Of a stretch of DNA of 64,000 bases, positions 9,009 to 17,286 are shown in pieces (within the stretch, counting starts at the first letter, position 1; each line of letters starts with the position of its first letter). The stretch comes from JAWRCU01 sp033542235. Its GTDB lineage: Bacteria; Pseudomonadota; Alphaproteobacteria; Rhizobiales; Rhizobiaceae. The position numbers were made by a program, and so were the translations under genes. The DNA lies in the NCBI RefSeq assembly GCF_033542235.1, contig NZ_JAWRCU010000015.1, positions 62,001-126,000 of the forward strand. Direction: 5' to 3'. The notes under the pieces are model-generated. The model was not told the origin of the DNA, made no database searches, and worked only from the letters and a program-made list of their open reading frames with translations.

Positions 9009-9020
9009 CAAAGCGCTTTG
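9009..9020. promoter_or_regulatory. LacI-family-like operator palindrome before the ThuA/ThuB-like operon
   Basis: A perfect 12-bp palindrome, CAAAGCGCTTTG, ends just before the GGAGGGGG ribosome site of the ThuA-like gene. CGCTTTG half sites around a central CG are typical of LacI-type repressors. No LacI gene is in the window, so the regulator is unknown. Confidence 0.55.
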
Positions 9021-9030
9021 GAGGGGGTTT

Positions 9031-9816
9031 ATGCCGATTAAGGCGGTGGTCTGGGGCGAGAACGTCCATGAGCAGACCGACGAGGTGGTGCGCGAGATCT
9101 ATCCCGATGGGATGCACGCGACGATCGCGGCTGCCCTCAATCAGGACAAGGCGATCGAGGCGACCACCGCCACCCTTCAGGAGCCCGAGCACGGGCTGAC
9201 AGAGAAGCGGCTTGCCGCGACGGACGTGCTCCTCTGGTGGGGCCATGCCGCGCACGATGCAGTCGACGACGCGATCGTCGAGCGCGTGCAGCGCCGGGTC
9301 TGGGAGGGCATGGGCCTTATCGTGCTCCACTCCGGCCACTTCTCCAAGATCTTGCGCCGCCTGACGGGCACGCCCTGCGCCTTGAAGTGGCGCGAAGCCG
9401 GCGAGCGGGAGCGCATCTGGGTGGTCAATCGCAATCACCCGATCGCCGAAGGCCTGGGTGAATGCATCGAGCTCGAGCACGAGGAGATGTATGGCGAGCC
9501 CTTCACCGTGCCGGAGCCGATGGAGACGGTGTTCATATCCTGGTTCGAGGGCGGCGAGGTGTTCCGCTCCGGCCTGACCTACCAGCGCGGCGCCGGCCGT
9601 ATCTTCTATTTCCGGCCGGGCCACGAGACCTACCCGACCTACCACAATGCCGACGTGCAGAAGGTGCTTCGCAATGCGGTGCGCTGGGCGTATAACCCGG
9701 CCAAACCGTGGACGACGGTCGCCGACGGCATCAACGTGCCCGTCGGAAAGACGAAAGAACCCCTGGTCGAGAAGGGACCCAAGCTGAACTCGCATGCCAA
9801 GAAGCCCGCGGGCTGA
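9031..9816 (+). CDS. ThuA domain protein (trehalose utilisation-like)
   Basis: A 261-residue protein of the ThuA family, a class I glutamine amidotransferase-like fold linked to disaccharide catabolism in rhizobia. Visible family features are the start PIKAVVWGENVHEQ, TDVLLWWGHAAHDAV, GLIVLHSGHFSKI and the C-terminal GRIFYFRPGHETYPTYH followed by RNAVRWAYNP. Start 9031 is set by GGAGGGGGTTT; an upstream ATG gives an unrelated leader. The oxidoreductase gene begins 3 bases after the stop, as in thuA-thuB pairs. The thu transporter genes are absent here, so this may be a paralogous pair acting on another sugar. Confidence 0.9.
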   Translation: MPIKAVVWGENVHEQTDEVVREIYPDGMHATIAAALNQDKAIEATTATLQEPEHGLTEKRLAATDVLLWWGHAAHDAVDDAIVERVQRRVWEGMGLIVLHSGHFSKILRRLTGTPCALKWREAGERERIWVVNRNHPIAEGLGECIELEHEEMYGEPFTVPEPMETVFISWFEGGEVFRSGLTYQRGAGRIFYFRPGHETYPTYHNADVQKVLRNAVRWAYNPAKPWTTVADGINVPVGKTKEPLVEKGPKLNSHAKKPAG

Positions 9817-9819
9817 GAC

Positions 9820-10869
9820 ATGCGCAAGCTTCTTCTGCTTGGGACCGGCGGCATCGCCGGCCACCATATCGCTGAGTTCGCTGCTATTCCGGAATGCAAG
9901 ATCGTCGCTTGCGTGGACCGCATCCCGGGCCGCGCCAAGGCTTTCGCAGACGCGAACGACATCGGCCGTTCCTTCGAGGCACTCGAGAAGGCCATCGACT
10001 GGGACGGCTTCGACGCCGCGATCAACTGCACGCCGGACGGCGCGCATATGGCGACGACACTGGCGCTGGTTGCGGCCGGCAAGGACGTGTTCTGCGAGAA
10101 ACCGCTCGCCCCGAACCATGCCGAGGCCCTTGCCATGACGGAAGCAGCCGAGGATGCCGGCCTGGTCAACATGGTGAATCTCACCTACCGTAACTCGCCT
10201 GCCTTGCAGAAGGCGCGGGCGATGGTGGAGGCCGGCGACATCGGCGCGCTGCGCCATGTCGAGGCGAGCTATCGCCAGAGTTGGCTGGTGAGCAAGGCCT
10301 GGGGCGACTGGCGCACCGAGGACAAGTGGCTGTGGCGGCTCTCCAAGAACCACGGCTCGACAGGTGTGCTCGGCGATGTCGGCATCCACATCCTCGATTT
10401 CGCGACCTATGGCGCTGCTGACGATATCGTCAGCGTGCAGGGCACGCTGGTCACCTTCCCGAAGGCGAAAGGCGACCGCATCGGTGACTATGTGCTCGAC
10501 GCCAATGACAGCGTCGCGATGACGGCGCGCCTCGGCTCGGGCGCGCTCGCGACGATTCTTGCGACGCGCTACGCCACCGGCCACCTCAACGATCTGACGC
10601 TCTCGCTGCACGGCACCAAGGGTGCGCTCCGCGTGGAGACCGACGGCAAGACATCGAGCCTGAAGGGCTGTTTCGGCAAGGATATCGACGGGAGCCGCTG
10701 GAAGGAGATCGAGTTCGATCCTGTGCGCCGCAACGCGCGCCGCTTCGCCGATGCGCTTGTCGCCGGCAAGAACGGTGATCCGTCCTTCCGCCGGGCCGCC
10801 GAGATACAGCGCGTCATCGACGCAGTCTTCGAAAGTGCTGCGAACGGACGGCCGGTCACGCTTGCTTAG
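9820..10869 (+). CDS. Gfo/Idh/MocA family oxidoreductase (ThuB-like)
   Basis: A 349-residue NAD(P)-dependent dehydrogenase. The N-terminal Rossmann fold begins LLLGTGGIAGHH. The family lysine-proline motif is present (DVFCEKPLAPNH), followed by MVNLTYRN and the substrate-domain motif GDVGIHILDFATYG with the usual catalytic-region Asp and His. It is translated right after the ThuA-like gene and surely shares its mRNA. In Sinorhizobium, ThuB with ThuA makes and processes 3-keto sugars; the same chemistry is inferred here with substrate unknown. Confidence 0.9.
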   Translation: MRKLLLLGTGGIAGHHIAEFAAIPECKIVACVDRIPGRAKAFADANDIGRSFEALEKAIDWDGFDAAINCTPDGAHMATTLALVAAGKDVFCEKPLAPNHAEALAMTEAAEDAGLVNMVNLTYRNSPALQKARAMVEAGDIGALRHVEASYRQSWLVSKAWGDWRTEDKWLWRLSKNHGSTGVLGDVGIHILDFATYGAADDIVSVQGTLVTFPKAKGDRIGDYVLDANDSVAMTARLGSGALATILATRYATGHLNDLTLSLHGTKGALRVETDGKTSSLKGCFGKDIDGSRWKEIEFDPVRRNARRFADALVAGKNGDPSFRRAAEIQRVIDAVFESAANGRPVTLA

Positions 10870-11066
10870 CGAGGCCTCCGGCCGTCCGGCTGATTCAATC
10901 AATTGCAAGCAGGCGCGAATTCGCGCGCCGATTGGACTTTTTGGTGCGACGCTGCATATTAGCGGCACGTTGCGCGATGGCCGCGTTGCGGCTAACCATC
11001 TGAGCTGGTTCCGCAAAATGTGTTTGCGACAGGGACCTGCAGCAAACAGAGGAACCTGACAGGCGT

Positions 11067-12926
11067 TTGCGGGACCGCCCGCGAGTGCCGACTAATGAGA
11101 AAGGCGGTCTGTTTGGCGAGGATTCTCGATTGGATGCGATAGAAAAGGCGATCCGCACCGCCTTCGAAAAGGGCGACGTCGATGATCGCGCCTTTCGGGA
11201 AAAGGTCTACCGTTCGGCATTCGCGGCGCTCGATAGGGCACTGCAGGTCAACCCGCACCTTGCTCCTGAGATCGTTGAAAAACGCCGCAACGACCTCCAG
11301 GCCAAGATCATCGAGATCGAGACGGAATTCATCCCGGCCGTTCCAGCCGTCGAACCACCGGTGACGAAGCCGGTGCAGCCGCACCCCGATTCCGACTGGT
11401 CCTTCATCGCGCCGCCGGTAGAGCCGGAAGGCAAGCCTGGCACTCCTGCCGCGCCGCGAGCGGCACCTGCGGTCGACCCGGTTGCAGCGGCAATGTCGCG
11501 CGCCTCGGATCCGATCGTGCCGATCCCCGAGCCGACAGAGCCGCGGGCGCCCACGCCCCCAGCCGCGGCGCCGCGGGAACCCGACGCGAGGCAACCCATC
11601 TCCGAGAGGACAGAGCCTCGCGCTCCGGAAATCCCGGCCGTACCTTCGCGGGACCCCGCGGCCGTTGGCTCGAGTCCCGAGCGGATCGAGCCGCGAGCGC
11701 CCGAACTCCAACCCGCTTCCTTGCGGGACGCCGATGCTCGCAGCCCGGTTCTGGAGCGGATAGAGCCGCTGGTTCCGGACGTCCAACCTGCACCCTTGCG
11801 AGACACCGCTGCCCGGCGTCCTGCTCCGGAGCGGCCAGAGCCGCGACCGCCGGAAGTCCAACCCGCGCCCTTGCGAGGCGCTGCAGTCCGTGGCCCGGTC
11901 GTGGAGCGGATCGAGCCGCTGGTCCCGCAATCCCGACCTGGCTCGACGCCGGGGCGAATCGAGCCGCGGGCGCCGGAAGTCCGCGCCGCGCCTCCACGAG
12001 ATGCGGCGACGCGGCGTCCTTCCGCAGAGCGGATCGAACCGAGGATGGCCGAAATCCCGAATCCAGTTTCGCCGGCCGCCAATGGACGCCGGCCCCAGCC
12101 GCCGTCCGAGCCTCGCGCCCCTGAGGTGCAGGCTGCGCCTGAACGGGATGCCGATACAAGGCGGCCGGTTCCCGAGGTCTTCTTTCCCGATGCGAGCGAC
12201 TTCGAGCCGTTGCCCTCCGCCGAGCCTGAGTTCGCGAGCGACCAGATTATCGCTGCCGACGGCCCCAATGTCGCGATCGAGCGACGCCGGCCGTTTGCCG
12301 CAATCTTCCTCGGCGTAACGCTGCTTGCGCTTGCCGCAATCGGAGTCTGGTGGGCGATATCCACAGGCCTGATCAAGATTCCGGGGCCGTCCGATATGGA
12401 CGGAATCACGCAAGTTCCGCCCGATGACGAGAACTTCACGCCGGGCGAAGAAGGGGCGCCGGCAAGACCCGGTCAGGCGGACACAGGGCGCGACTGGACG
12501 CTTGTCTTCTCGCCGTCCGATCCGACGACGGTCAATGCGCCGGGCAACACCAAGGCCGACGTGATGAAAGACGACACCGGCGGCTTCGCGCGCATACGCT
12601 CCAGCGCTTCGGGATCGGCAGTCGTTTTCGACGTTCCAAAGGGCCTGCTGGAACAGATATCGGGTAAGCATGCGGTCTTCGACATCGTCGCGCGGTCGGA
12701 GGAGGGCAAGGAGACGCAATTCTCGGTCGACTGCAATTTCGGCGAGCTCGGGGACTGCGGCCGCAAGCGCTATCGCGCATCCTATCAGAAAGCCGATTTC
12801 CTGTTCGAGATGGACATGCCTGCCAAGCCGCCGGGCTCCGAAGGCACGATCGCCATAAATTCCGACATCGATAATGGCGGCAAGTCGATCGACATCTACG
12901 AGATCAAGGTTTCGGTTTCCGAGTAG
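11067..12926 (+). CDS. Proline-rich repeat protein with one membrane segment and a C-terminal folded domain
   Basis: Not recognised. About 619 residues. Residues 20-95 look helical (DAIEKAIRTAFEKGD, YRSAFAALDRALQ). Residues 100-390 are low-complexity with a period near 23, of the form PERIEPRAPEVQPAPLRDA. One membrane helix is near 412-432 (FLGVTLLALAAIGVWWAI). The C-terminal 150 residues (DWTLVFSPSDPTTVN to the end) look like a beta-rich domain with a CNFGELGDC pair of cysteines, presumably periplasmic. The start is uncertain: TTG 11067, GTG 11085 and TTG 11130 (just before DAIEKA) are possible. The stop overlaps the ligase gene stop on the other strand by 23 bases. Confidence 0.75.
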   Translation: MRDRPRVPTNEKGGLFGEDSRLDAIEKAIRTAFEKGDVDDRAFREKVYRSAFAALDRALQVNPHLAPEIVEKRRNDLQAKIIEIETEFIPAVPAVEPPVTKPVQPHPDSDWSFIAPPVEPEGKPGTPAAPRAAPAVDPVAAAMSRASDPIVPIPEPTEPRAPTPPAAAPREPDARQPISERTEPRAPEIPAVPSRDPAAVGSSPERIEPRAPELQPASLRDADARSPVLERIEPLVPDVQPAPLRDTAARRPAPERPEPRPPEVQPAPLRGAAVRGPVVERIEPLVPQSRPGSTPGRIEPRAPEVRAAPPRDAATRRPSAERIEPRMAEIPNPVSPAANGRRPQPPSEPRAPEVQAAPERDADTRRPVPEVFFPDASDFEPLPSAEPEFASDQIIAADGPNVAIERRRPFAAIFLGVTLLALAAIGVWWAISTGLIKIPGPSDMDGITQVPPDDENFTPGEEGAPARPGQADTGRDWTLVFSPSDPTTVNAPGNTKADVMKDDTGGFARIRSSASGSAVVFDVPKGLLEQISGKHAVFDIVARSEEGKETQFSVDCNFGELGDCGRKRYRASYQKADFLFEMDMPAKPPGSEGTIAINSDIDNGGKSIDIYEIKVSVSE

Positions 12927-14604
12927 GAGCCGATCGCGTCCCGACTTCGAGCATAGTCTGCAGATAGTCGATGCGGTCGGCTTCCGACGCCGGCTTGTCC
13001 CATCTGATGCGCGAGATTCGCGGAAAGCGCATCGCCACGCCCGAGCGATGCCGCGGCGATTTCTGGAGGCCCTCGAACGCCACCTCCAGAACGAGGCCGT
13101 GGGCAGGTTCCGCGCGCACCGAGCGCACCGGACCGAAGCGCTCGACCGTGTTGTCGCGCACATATTTGTCGAGCTGCCGGAGTTCCTCGTCGGTGAAGCC
13201 GAAATAGGCCTTGCCGACCGGAACCAGCGAGGCTTGCCCGACCGGGCCGTCCCATACGCCGAAGGTGAAGTCGGAATAGTAGCTCGACCGCTTGCCGTGG
13301 CCGCGCTGCGCATACATAAGCACGGCATCGACCGTGTGCGGGTCGCGTTTCCACTTGAACCATGGGCCTTTGGGCCGGCCGGCGAGATAGGCGGAGTCGC
13401 GCCGCTTGAGCATCATGCCCTCGATCACCGGGTGCGGTGGGCTCTTGCGCAGCTCGTCGAGCGTTGCCCAGTCTGAAAAGGGAACTTCGGGCGAAAGGTC
13501 AAAGCGCGCCGGGTCGAGGGTGGCCAGGAATGCTTCCAGCCGCATACGTCGTTCCGTATAGGGCAGGGCGCGCGCGTCCTCTTCCCCGATCTGCAGGATG
13601 TCATAGCAGCGCACGAAGGCTGGATATTGCTCGCGCATCTTGGGCGACACGCTCTTGCGATTCAGCCGTTGCTGCAGGTCCGAGAATGTCCCCGTCCATT
13701 CAGGTGGCCGGCCGACCAGCAGTTCTCCATCGAGCACGGCTTCGAAGTTCATGGCCTCGACGAGATCCGGGAATGCGCCCGAAGTGTCGTCACCCGTGCG
13801 CGAATAGACCCGGCGCACGCCGCCTTCGCTGACGACCTGGACGCGAATGCCGTCCCATTTCCACTCCGCGGCATAGTCGGCAGGGTCGAGCTTTTCGAGG
13901 TCGGCCTCCTCGACGGCGTTGGAAAGCATGACCGGCCGGAAAAGTGCGGCGGCGCGTTTTTCCGGCTTTGGCCCTTTGCCTTCGAGCCACTGGAAAAGGC
14001 TGGTGTAGGGCGGCTGAAGTCCGTGCCAGAGCTCCTCGATCTCACCGACATCGACACCGCCGAGATCGGCCACCGCCTGCTTGGCAAGACGCGCCGACAC
14101 GCCGATGCGCAAGCCGCCGGTGACGAGCTTGATAAGTGCGAAACGTGCCGGGATGTCGACGCTGTCGAGCAGATTGGCGACGATCTTCGGTCCGTCGGAG
14201 CGGCTGGCGCCCTGCAGCCGGCCCACCACCTCGCCAAGCGTCAGCGAATGCCCGACCACTGGCGGCTGGTCCTTGTTCAGTCGCGCAACGGGACGGTGAT
14301 CCGCCGACCGCTTCTCCTGGATGCGTTCCTGTGGCTCGGGCCAGATCAGCGATACCGTTTCCGCGAGGTCGCCCACATAGTCATAGGAATAGCCGAACAG
14401 GACGGGATCGACGCGCTCGACGACCAGCGCACGCAGCATGGCCGGCTTCACCGCAGCGATCGACAGATCGCCGGTGATCGCCGCCAGCGCGAGCCCCCGG
14501 TCGGGATCCTCGACTGTGCGGAAATAGTCGGTCAGCAGCCTCAGCTTGCCGTTGCGCGACGGCGTCAGCACGAGGCGGTCAAGCAGCTCTGCGAAGCGAT
14601 TCAT
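12904..14604 (-). CDS. ATP-dependent DNA ligase of the ligase-associated repair cluster
   Basis: A 566-residue ligase. The N-terminal domain has NRFAELLDRL and GGLRIGVSARLAKQAV. The adenylation motif is EWKWDGIRVQ with nucleophile Lys249, followed by RVYSRTGDDTSGAFPD and ELLVGRP. Motif IV/V regions follow (EGMMLKRRDSAYLAGRPKG, WFKWKRDP). The C-terminal OB fold includes FTDEELRQLDKYV. Family and neighbours match the bacterial DNA ligase defined with the exonuclease, Lhr-like helicase and PdeM. Start 14604 begins MNRFAELL; longer frames run through an intergenic repeat. The stop overlaps the convergent gene. Confidence 0.93.
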   Translation of the reverse strand: MNRFAELLDRLVLTPSRNGKLRLLTDYFRTVEDPDRGLALAAITGDLSIAAVKPAMLRALVVERVDPVLFGYSYDYVGDLAETVSLIWPEPQERIQEKRSADHRPVARLNKDQPPVVGHSLTLGEVVGRLQGASRSDGPKIVANLLDSVDIPARFALIKLVTGGLRIGVSARLAKQAVADLGGVDVGEIEELWHGLQPPYTSLFQWLEGKGPKPEKRAAALFRPVMLSNAVEEADLEKLDPADYAAEWKWDGIRVQVVSEGGVRRVYSRTGDDTSGAFPDLVEAMNFEAVLDGELLVGRPPEWTGTFSDLQQRLNRKSVSPKMREQYPAFVRCYDILQIGEEDARALPYTERRMRLEAFLATLDPARFDLSPEVPFSDWATLDELRKSPPHPVIEGMMLKRRDSAYLAGRPKGPWFKWKRDPHTVDAVLMYAQRGHGKRSSYYSDFTFGVWDGPVGQASLVPVGKAYFGFTDEELRQLDKYVRDNTVERFGPVRSVRAEPAHGLVLEVAFEGLQKSPRHRSGVAMRFPRISRIRWDKPASEADRIDYLQTMLEVGTRSAPTRKPKP

Positions 14605-14637
14605 GTTGGATTGAACGCAAAAGGGTTGGCGCCCTAC

Positions 14638-14938
14638 ATTGGCCCCCTCTGGCCTGAGCTTGTCGAAGGGGCCGGAATTCTCTGTCTTGTGGGCAGGGTA
14701 ATCGCCGATGAGATCGACCCCCACTCCGGTTCGCTTCGCGAACCACCACTCCCCCGGTCGACGGGGGAGAGGAAGCGCCGGCCGCAATGCCAGGTGCCCT
14801 TCCTCTCCCCTTTTGAGGGGGAGAGGTGCCGAGCAAAGCGAGGCGGAGTGGGGGTCTGCTGCGCCATATGCAATTGACCTGCCCCTTGTGGGGGAGATGT
14901 CCGGCACCTTCGACAAGCTCAGGATAGAGGGGGGCGCG
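14638..14938. repeat. Nested intergenic palindromic mosaic between ligase and exonuclease genes
   Basis: Two layers of inverted repeats. Outer arms, imperfect, are about 14640-14700 and 14876-14937, sharing CCTGAGCTTGTCGAAGG. Inner arms share GACCCCCACTCCG (14717 on) and its complement ending near 14856, with further arms built of CTCCCCC and GGGGGAG blocks. The outer right arm contains the GGGGGAGATGTCCGGCA block of the family A palindromes at 17.1 and 29.3 kb. It fills most of the 360 bases upstream of the ligase. Confidence 0.7.
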
Positions 14939-14964
14939 ACGGAACGCGGCTTTGTCAGTCATTC

Positions 14965-15975
14965 TCAATCCCCCTCGTCCTCATAGCCGACGAGATGCAG
15001 GGGCTGCGCGGCGATGCCTTCGAGCTCGCACCAGCGCACCAGGGCCTCCTCACGGCCATGCGTGACCCAGATCTCAGATGCGCCCGTTTCCTTGATCGTG
15101 TCGATGAGCTCGTCCCAGTCCGAATGGTCGGAGATGATGAGCGGCAGCTCGACGCCGCCCTGCCTGGCGCGCTGGCGGATGCGCATCCAGCCCGAGGCAA
15201 AGCAGGAGATGGGGTCGGGGAAGCGCCGCGCCCAGCGGTCGGCGAAGGCAGTCGGCGGGCCGACGATGACGGCGCCGGCGAAATCACGCTTGCTGCCCTT
15301 CTCGACCGTCGCCGGCTCGAGCCGGCCGAGGTCGATACCCTGGCTCTGGTAGTACTCGCTGATATCAGCCAGCGCGCCATGGATGTAGATCGGCTGTTCG
15401 TAGCCGGCGTCGCGCAGGAGCCGCATGACGCGCTGCGCCTTGCCAAGTGCATAGGCGCCGACCACGTGGGATCTCTCCGGGAATTGCGCGACCGAGCGCA
15501 GCAGGCGGCCGATCTCATCGAGCCCGTTCGGATGGCGGAAGACTGGCAGACCGAACGTCGCCTCGGTGATGAAGACATCACATTTGACCGGCTCGAAGGC
15601 GACGCAGGTTGGGTCGGGCGCGCGCTTGTAGTCGCCGGAGGCGACGATGCGCAGGCCGTTGAACTCGACGGCGATCTGCGCCGAGCCCAGCACATGGCCT
15701 GCCGGATGAAAGACCACGCGCACGCCGTTCATTTCGATCGGCTCGCCATAGGCAACCGCTTGCGTCGTTCCCGCGAACTCTTCGCCATAACGCAGGGCCA
15801 TGATGTCCAGCGTTTGCCTGGTGGCCAGCACGGCACGATGACCCGGTCGGGCGTGGTCGGAGTGGCCGTGAGTGATCAGCGCGCGGCCGACCTGCCTCAC
15901 CGGGTCGATATAGAAGTCGCCCGGCGGACAATAGAGCCCTTCCGGCCTCGGCTTCAGCAGGTCCCGTGCACGCAT
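14965..15975 (-). CDS. Ligase-associated DNA exonuclease (metallo-beta-lactamase/beta-CASP fold)
   Basis: A 336-residue nuclease. The metal motif THGHSDHARPGH is at residues 35-46. Further family motifs are VVFHPAGHVLGSAQ (third His), GDYKR with FITEATFGLP, and the C-terminal ISDHSDWDEL and EIWVTHGREEA of the beta-CASP half. It acts with the ATP-dependent ligase in the ligase-associated DNA repair set; the ligase gene lies downstream on the same strand after a 360-base repeat-filled gap. I start at 15975 (MRARDLLKP), which matches the family start; an ATG 27 bases upstream adds MRQTIILVS. Confidence 0.92.
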   Translation of the reverse strand: MRARDLLKPRPEGLYCPPGDFYIDPVRQVGRALITHGHSDHARPGHRAVLATRQTLDIMALRYGEEFAGTTQAVAYGEPIEMNGVRVVFHPAGHVLGSAQIAVEFNGLRIVASGDYKRAPDPTCVAFEPVKCDVFITEATFGLPVFRHPNGLDEIGRLLRSVAQFPERSHVVGAYALGKAQRVMRLLRDAGYEQPIYIHGALADISEYYQSQGIDLGRLEPATVEKGSKRDFAGAVIVGPPTAFADRWARRFPDPISCFASGWMRIRQRARQGGVELPLIISDHSDWDELIDTIKETGASEIWVTHGREEALVRWCELEGIAAQPLHLVGYEDEGD

Positions 15976-16139
15976 GCTTACCAAGATAATCGTTTGGCGC
16001 ACCGGGAAAAGCCTATTGAATCAGGCTCCTGACTCGTTGATATGTCAGGCCGTCATTCGGGGCGGGAAAACGACACCTGACATCAATCAAGCGTTCCTCC
16101 GGCGATCTTCTTGCCGATCGCCGGGCCGATTATGCGGAA

Positions 16140-16985
16140 TTGCTGTTCGCCAATGGCGAGCATGCGGCGGCCGCCGAGCTGATGCTCGGCGCGCTGGACC
16201 TCGCGCCCGGCTGGGTGCTGGGCTGGTTCCGCATGGGCGAGATGCATGAGGCGGCCGGTGCTCTCGATGCCGCGGCTGAAGCCTGGTCAACCGCGTTGAA
16301 GCTCGATCCGGCCGACCGCGCCGGCGCATCGTTGAAGCTGCAGCTTGTCGGTCGCGCGCCGGCCGTGAGCGCGCCGCCTCCGGCCTTCGTCGAAGCGCTG
16401 TTCGACCAGTATGCCCCGACCTTCGACAAATCGCTGGTCGAGAAGCTGGGCTATCGCGTGCCCGAACTGCTGTGCGAAGCGATCGCCGGCACAGGCCACC
16501 CGCGCTTCGGCCATGCCGTCGATCTCGGCTGCGGCACCGGTCTGATGGGCCAAAGGCTTCACCCGGTCTGCGATTTCCTCGAGGGCTGCGACATCTCGGC
16601 AGCAATGCTCAAGAAGGCCGAGGCGAGGGGCGTCTACGACCACTTGGTCAAAGCCGATCTGCAGACCTTCGACATGCCGGAAGGGAAGGCCGATCTCGTC
16701 ACGGCCGCCGACGTCTTCCTGTATGTCGGGGCACTGGAGCGTGTTTTCGCGAAGGTCGCGGTGGGGTTGTCGAAAGGCGGGCTCTTCGCCTTCTCGGTCG
16801 AAAAGTACGACGGGCCGGAGCCTATGCGTCTGAGGGAGACGCGGCGCTACGCGCATTCGGAGGAGTACGTCCGAGGGCTGCTGAACAGCTCGGGCTTTGA
16901 CCTTCTCTGGCTGGGCAGCGCCACGATCCGGCAAGACCGGAATGCACCCGTCGAAGGGCTGATTGTCGTTGCCGTGAAGCACTGA
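16140..16985 (+). CDS. TPR-containing class I SAM-dependent methyltransferase, 5' end disturbed
   Basis: As listed, 281 residues from a TTG. The first 70 residues form TPR-like helices (AAAAELMLGALDLAPGW, GWFRMGEMHEAAGALDAAAEAW). The methyltransferase fold follows with AVDLGCGTGLMGQ near 122-134 and LEGCDISAAMLKKA, then VTAADVFLYVGAL. The coding signal continues upstream of the TTG in the same frame (SSGDLLADRRADYAE), but no ATG, GTG or TTG occurs before a stop at 16038. A neighbouring frame carries TPDINQAFL, which would be the natural N-terminus. A small indel near 16095 and an altered start codon would explain this. The substrate is unknown. It is tucked between the two halves of the DNA repair cluster. 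Confidence 0.75.
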   Translation: MLFANGEHAAAAELMLGALDLAPGWVLGWFRMGEMHEAAGALDAAAEAWSTALKLDPADRAGASLKLQLVGRAPAVSAPPPAFVEALFDQYAPTFDKSLVEKLGYRVPELLCEAIAGTGHPRFGHAVDLGCGTGLMGQRLHPVCDFLEGCDISAAMLKKAEARGVYDHLVKADLQTFDMPEGKADLVTAADVFLYVGALERVFAKVAVGLSKGGLFAFSVEKYDGPEPMRLRETRRYAHSEEYVRGLLNSSGFDLLWLGSATIRQDRNAPVEGLIVVAVKH

Positions 16986-17094
16986 CGAGCACGGGCGATC
17001 ACGTTTTGTTCTGAAATTCGCTTGGCGACAGGAAGCTGGCGCGCTAGCTTTTCTGCGACACGAACAGAGCTCGTCGACCTTTGCACTCTACGTT

Positions 17095-17250
17095 GCCCCC
17101 CTCTGTCCTGCCGGACATCTCCCCCACAAGGGGGGAGATTGGACGGCCGTTTTGGTTTCGCCAATCCGCAGCCTCGGAGATTGGCGAAACCCTCGACGAT
17201 AGCCAATCTCCCCCCTTGTGGGGGAGATGTCCGGCAGGACAGAGGGGGGC
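17095..17250. repeat. Intergenic palindrome, family A, with perfect 48-bp arms
   Basis: Left arm 17095-17142 and right arm 17203-17250 are exact reverse complements. They contain TGTCCTGCCGGACATCTCCC and end in AGATTGG. The 60-base spacer holds a second, smaller inverted repeat (GGTTTCGCCAATC with GATTGGCGAAACC). The element lies between the methyltransferase stop and the helicase start, ending 36 bases before the helicase ATG. A near-identical element is at 29278-29434. Confidence 0.9.
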
Positions 17251-17286
17251 GCGACCGGGCGCGAGCAACCCGGCTGGACCTGCTTC

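Noticed and set aside
8992..11016. 674-codon open frame on the minus strand
   Set aside because: It is antisense to the ThuA- and ThuB-like genes, has no family motif and follows from high GC at third positions.
11700..11990. Tandem DNA repeat in the proline-rich gene as a separate element
   Set aside because: It is explained by the repeated protein sequence and does not extend outside the gene.
10992..13328. 778-codon open frame on the minus strand
   Set aside because: Antisense to the proline-rich gene and reading on into the ligase gene in a wrong frame; its repeats mirror the sense repeats.
17001..17080. LexA box before the helicase gene
   Set aside because: GTTCTGAAATTCGC and GAACAGAGCTCGTC only partly match the alphaproteobacterial GTTC-N7-GTTC or GAAC-N7-GAAC forms.
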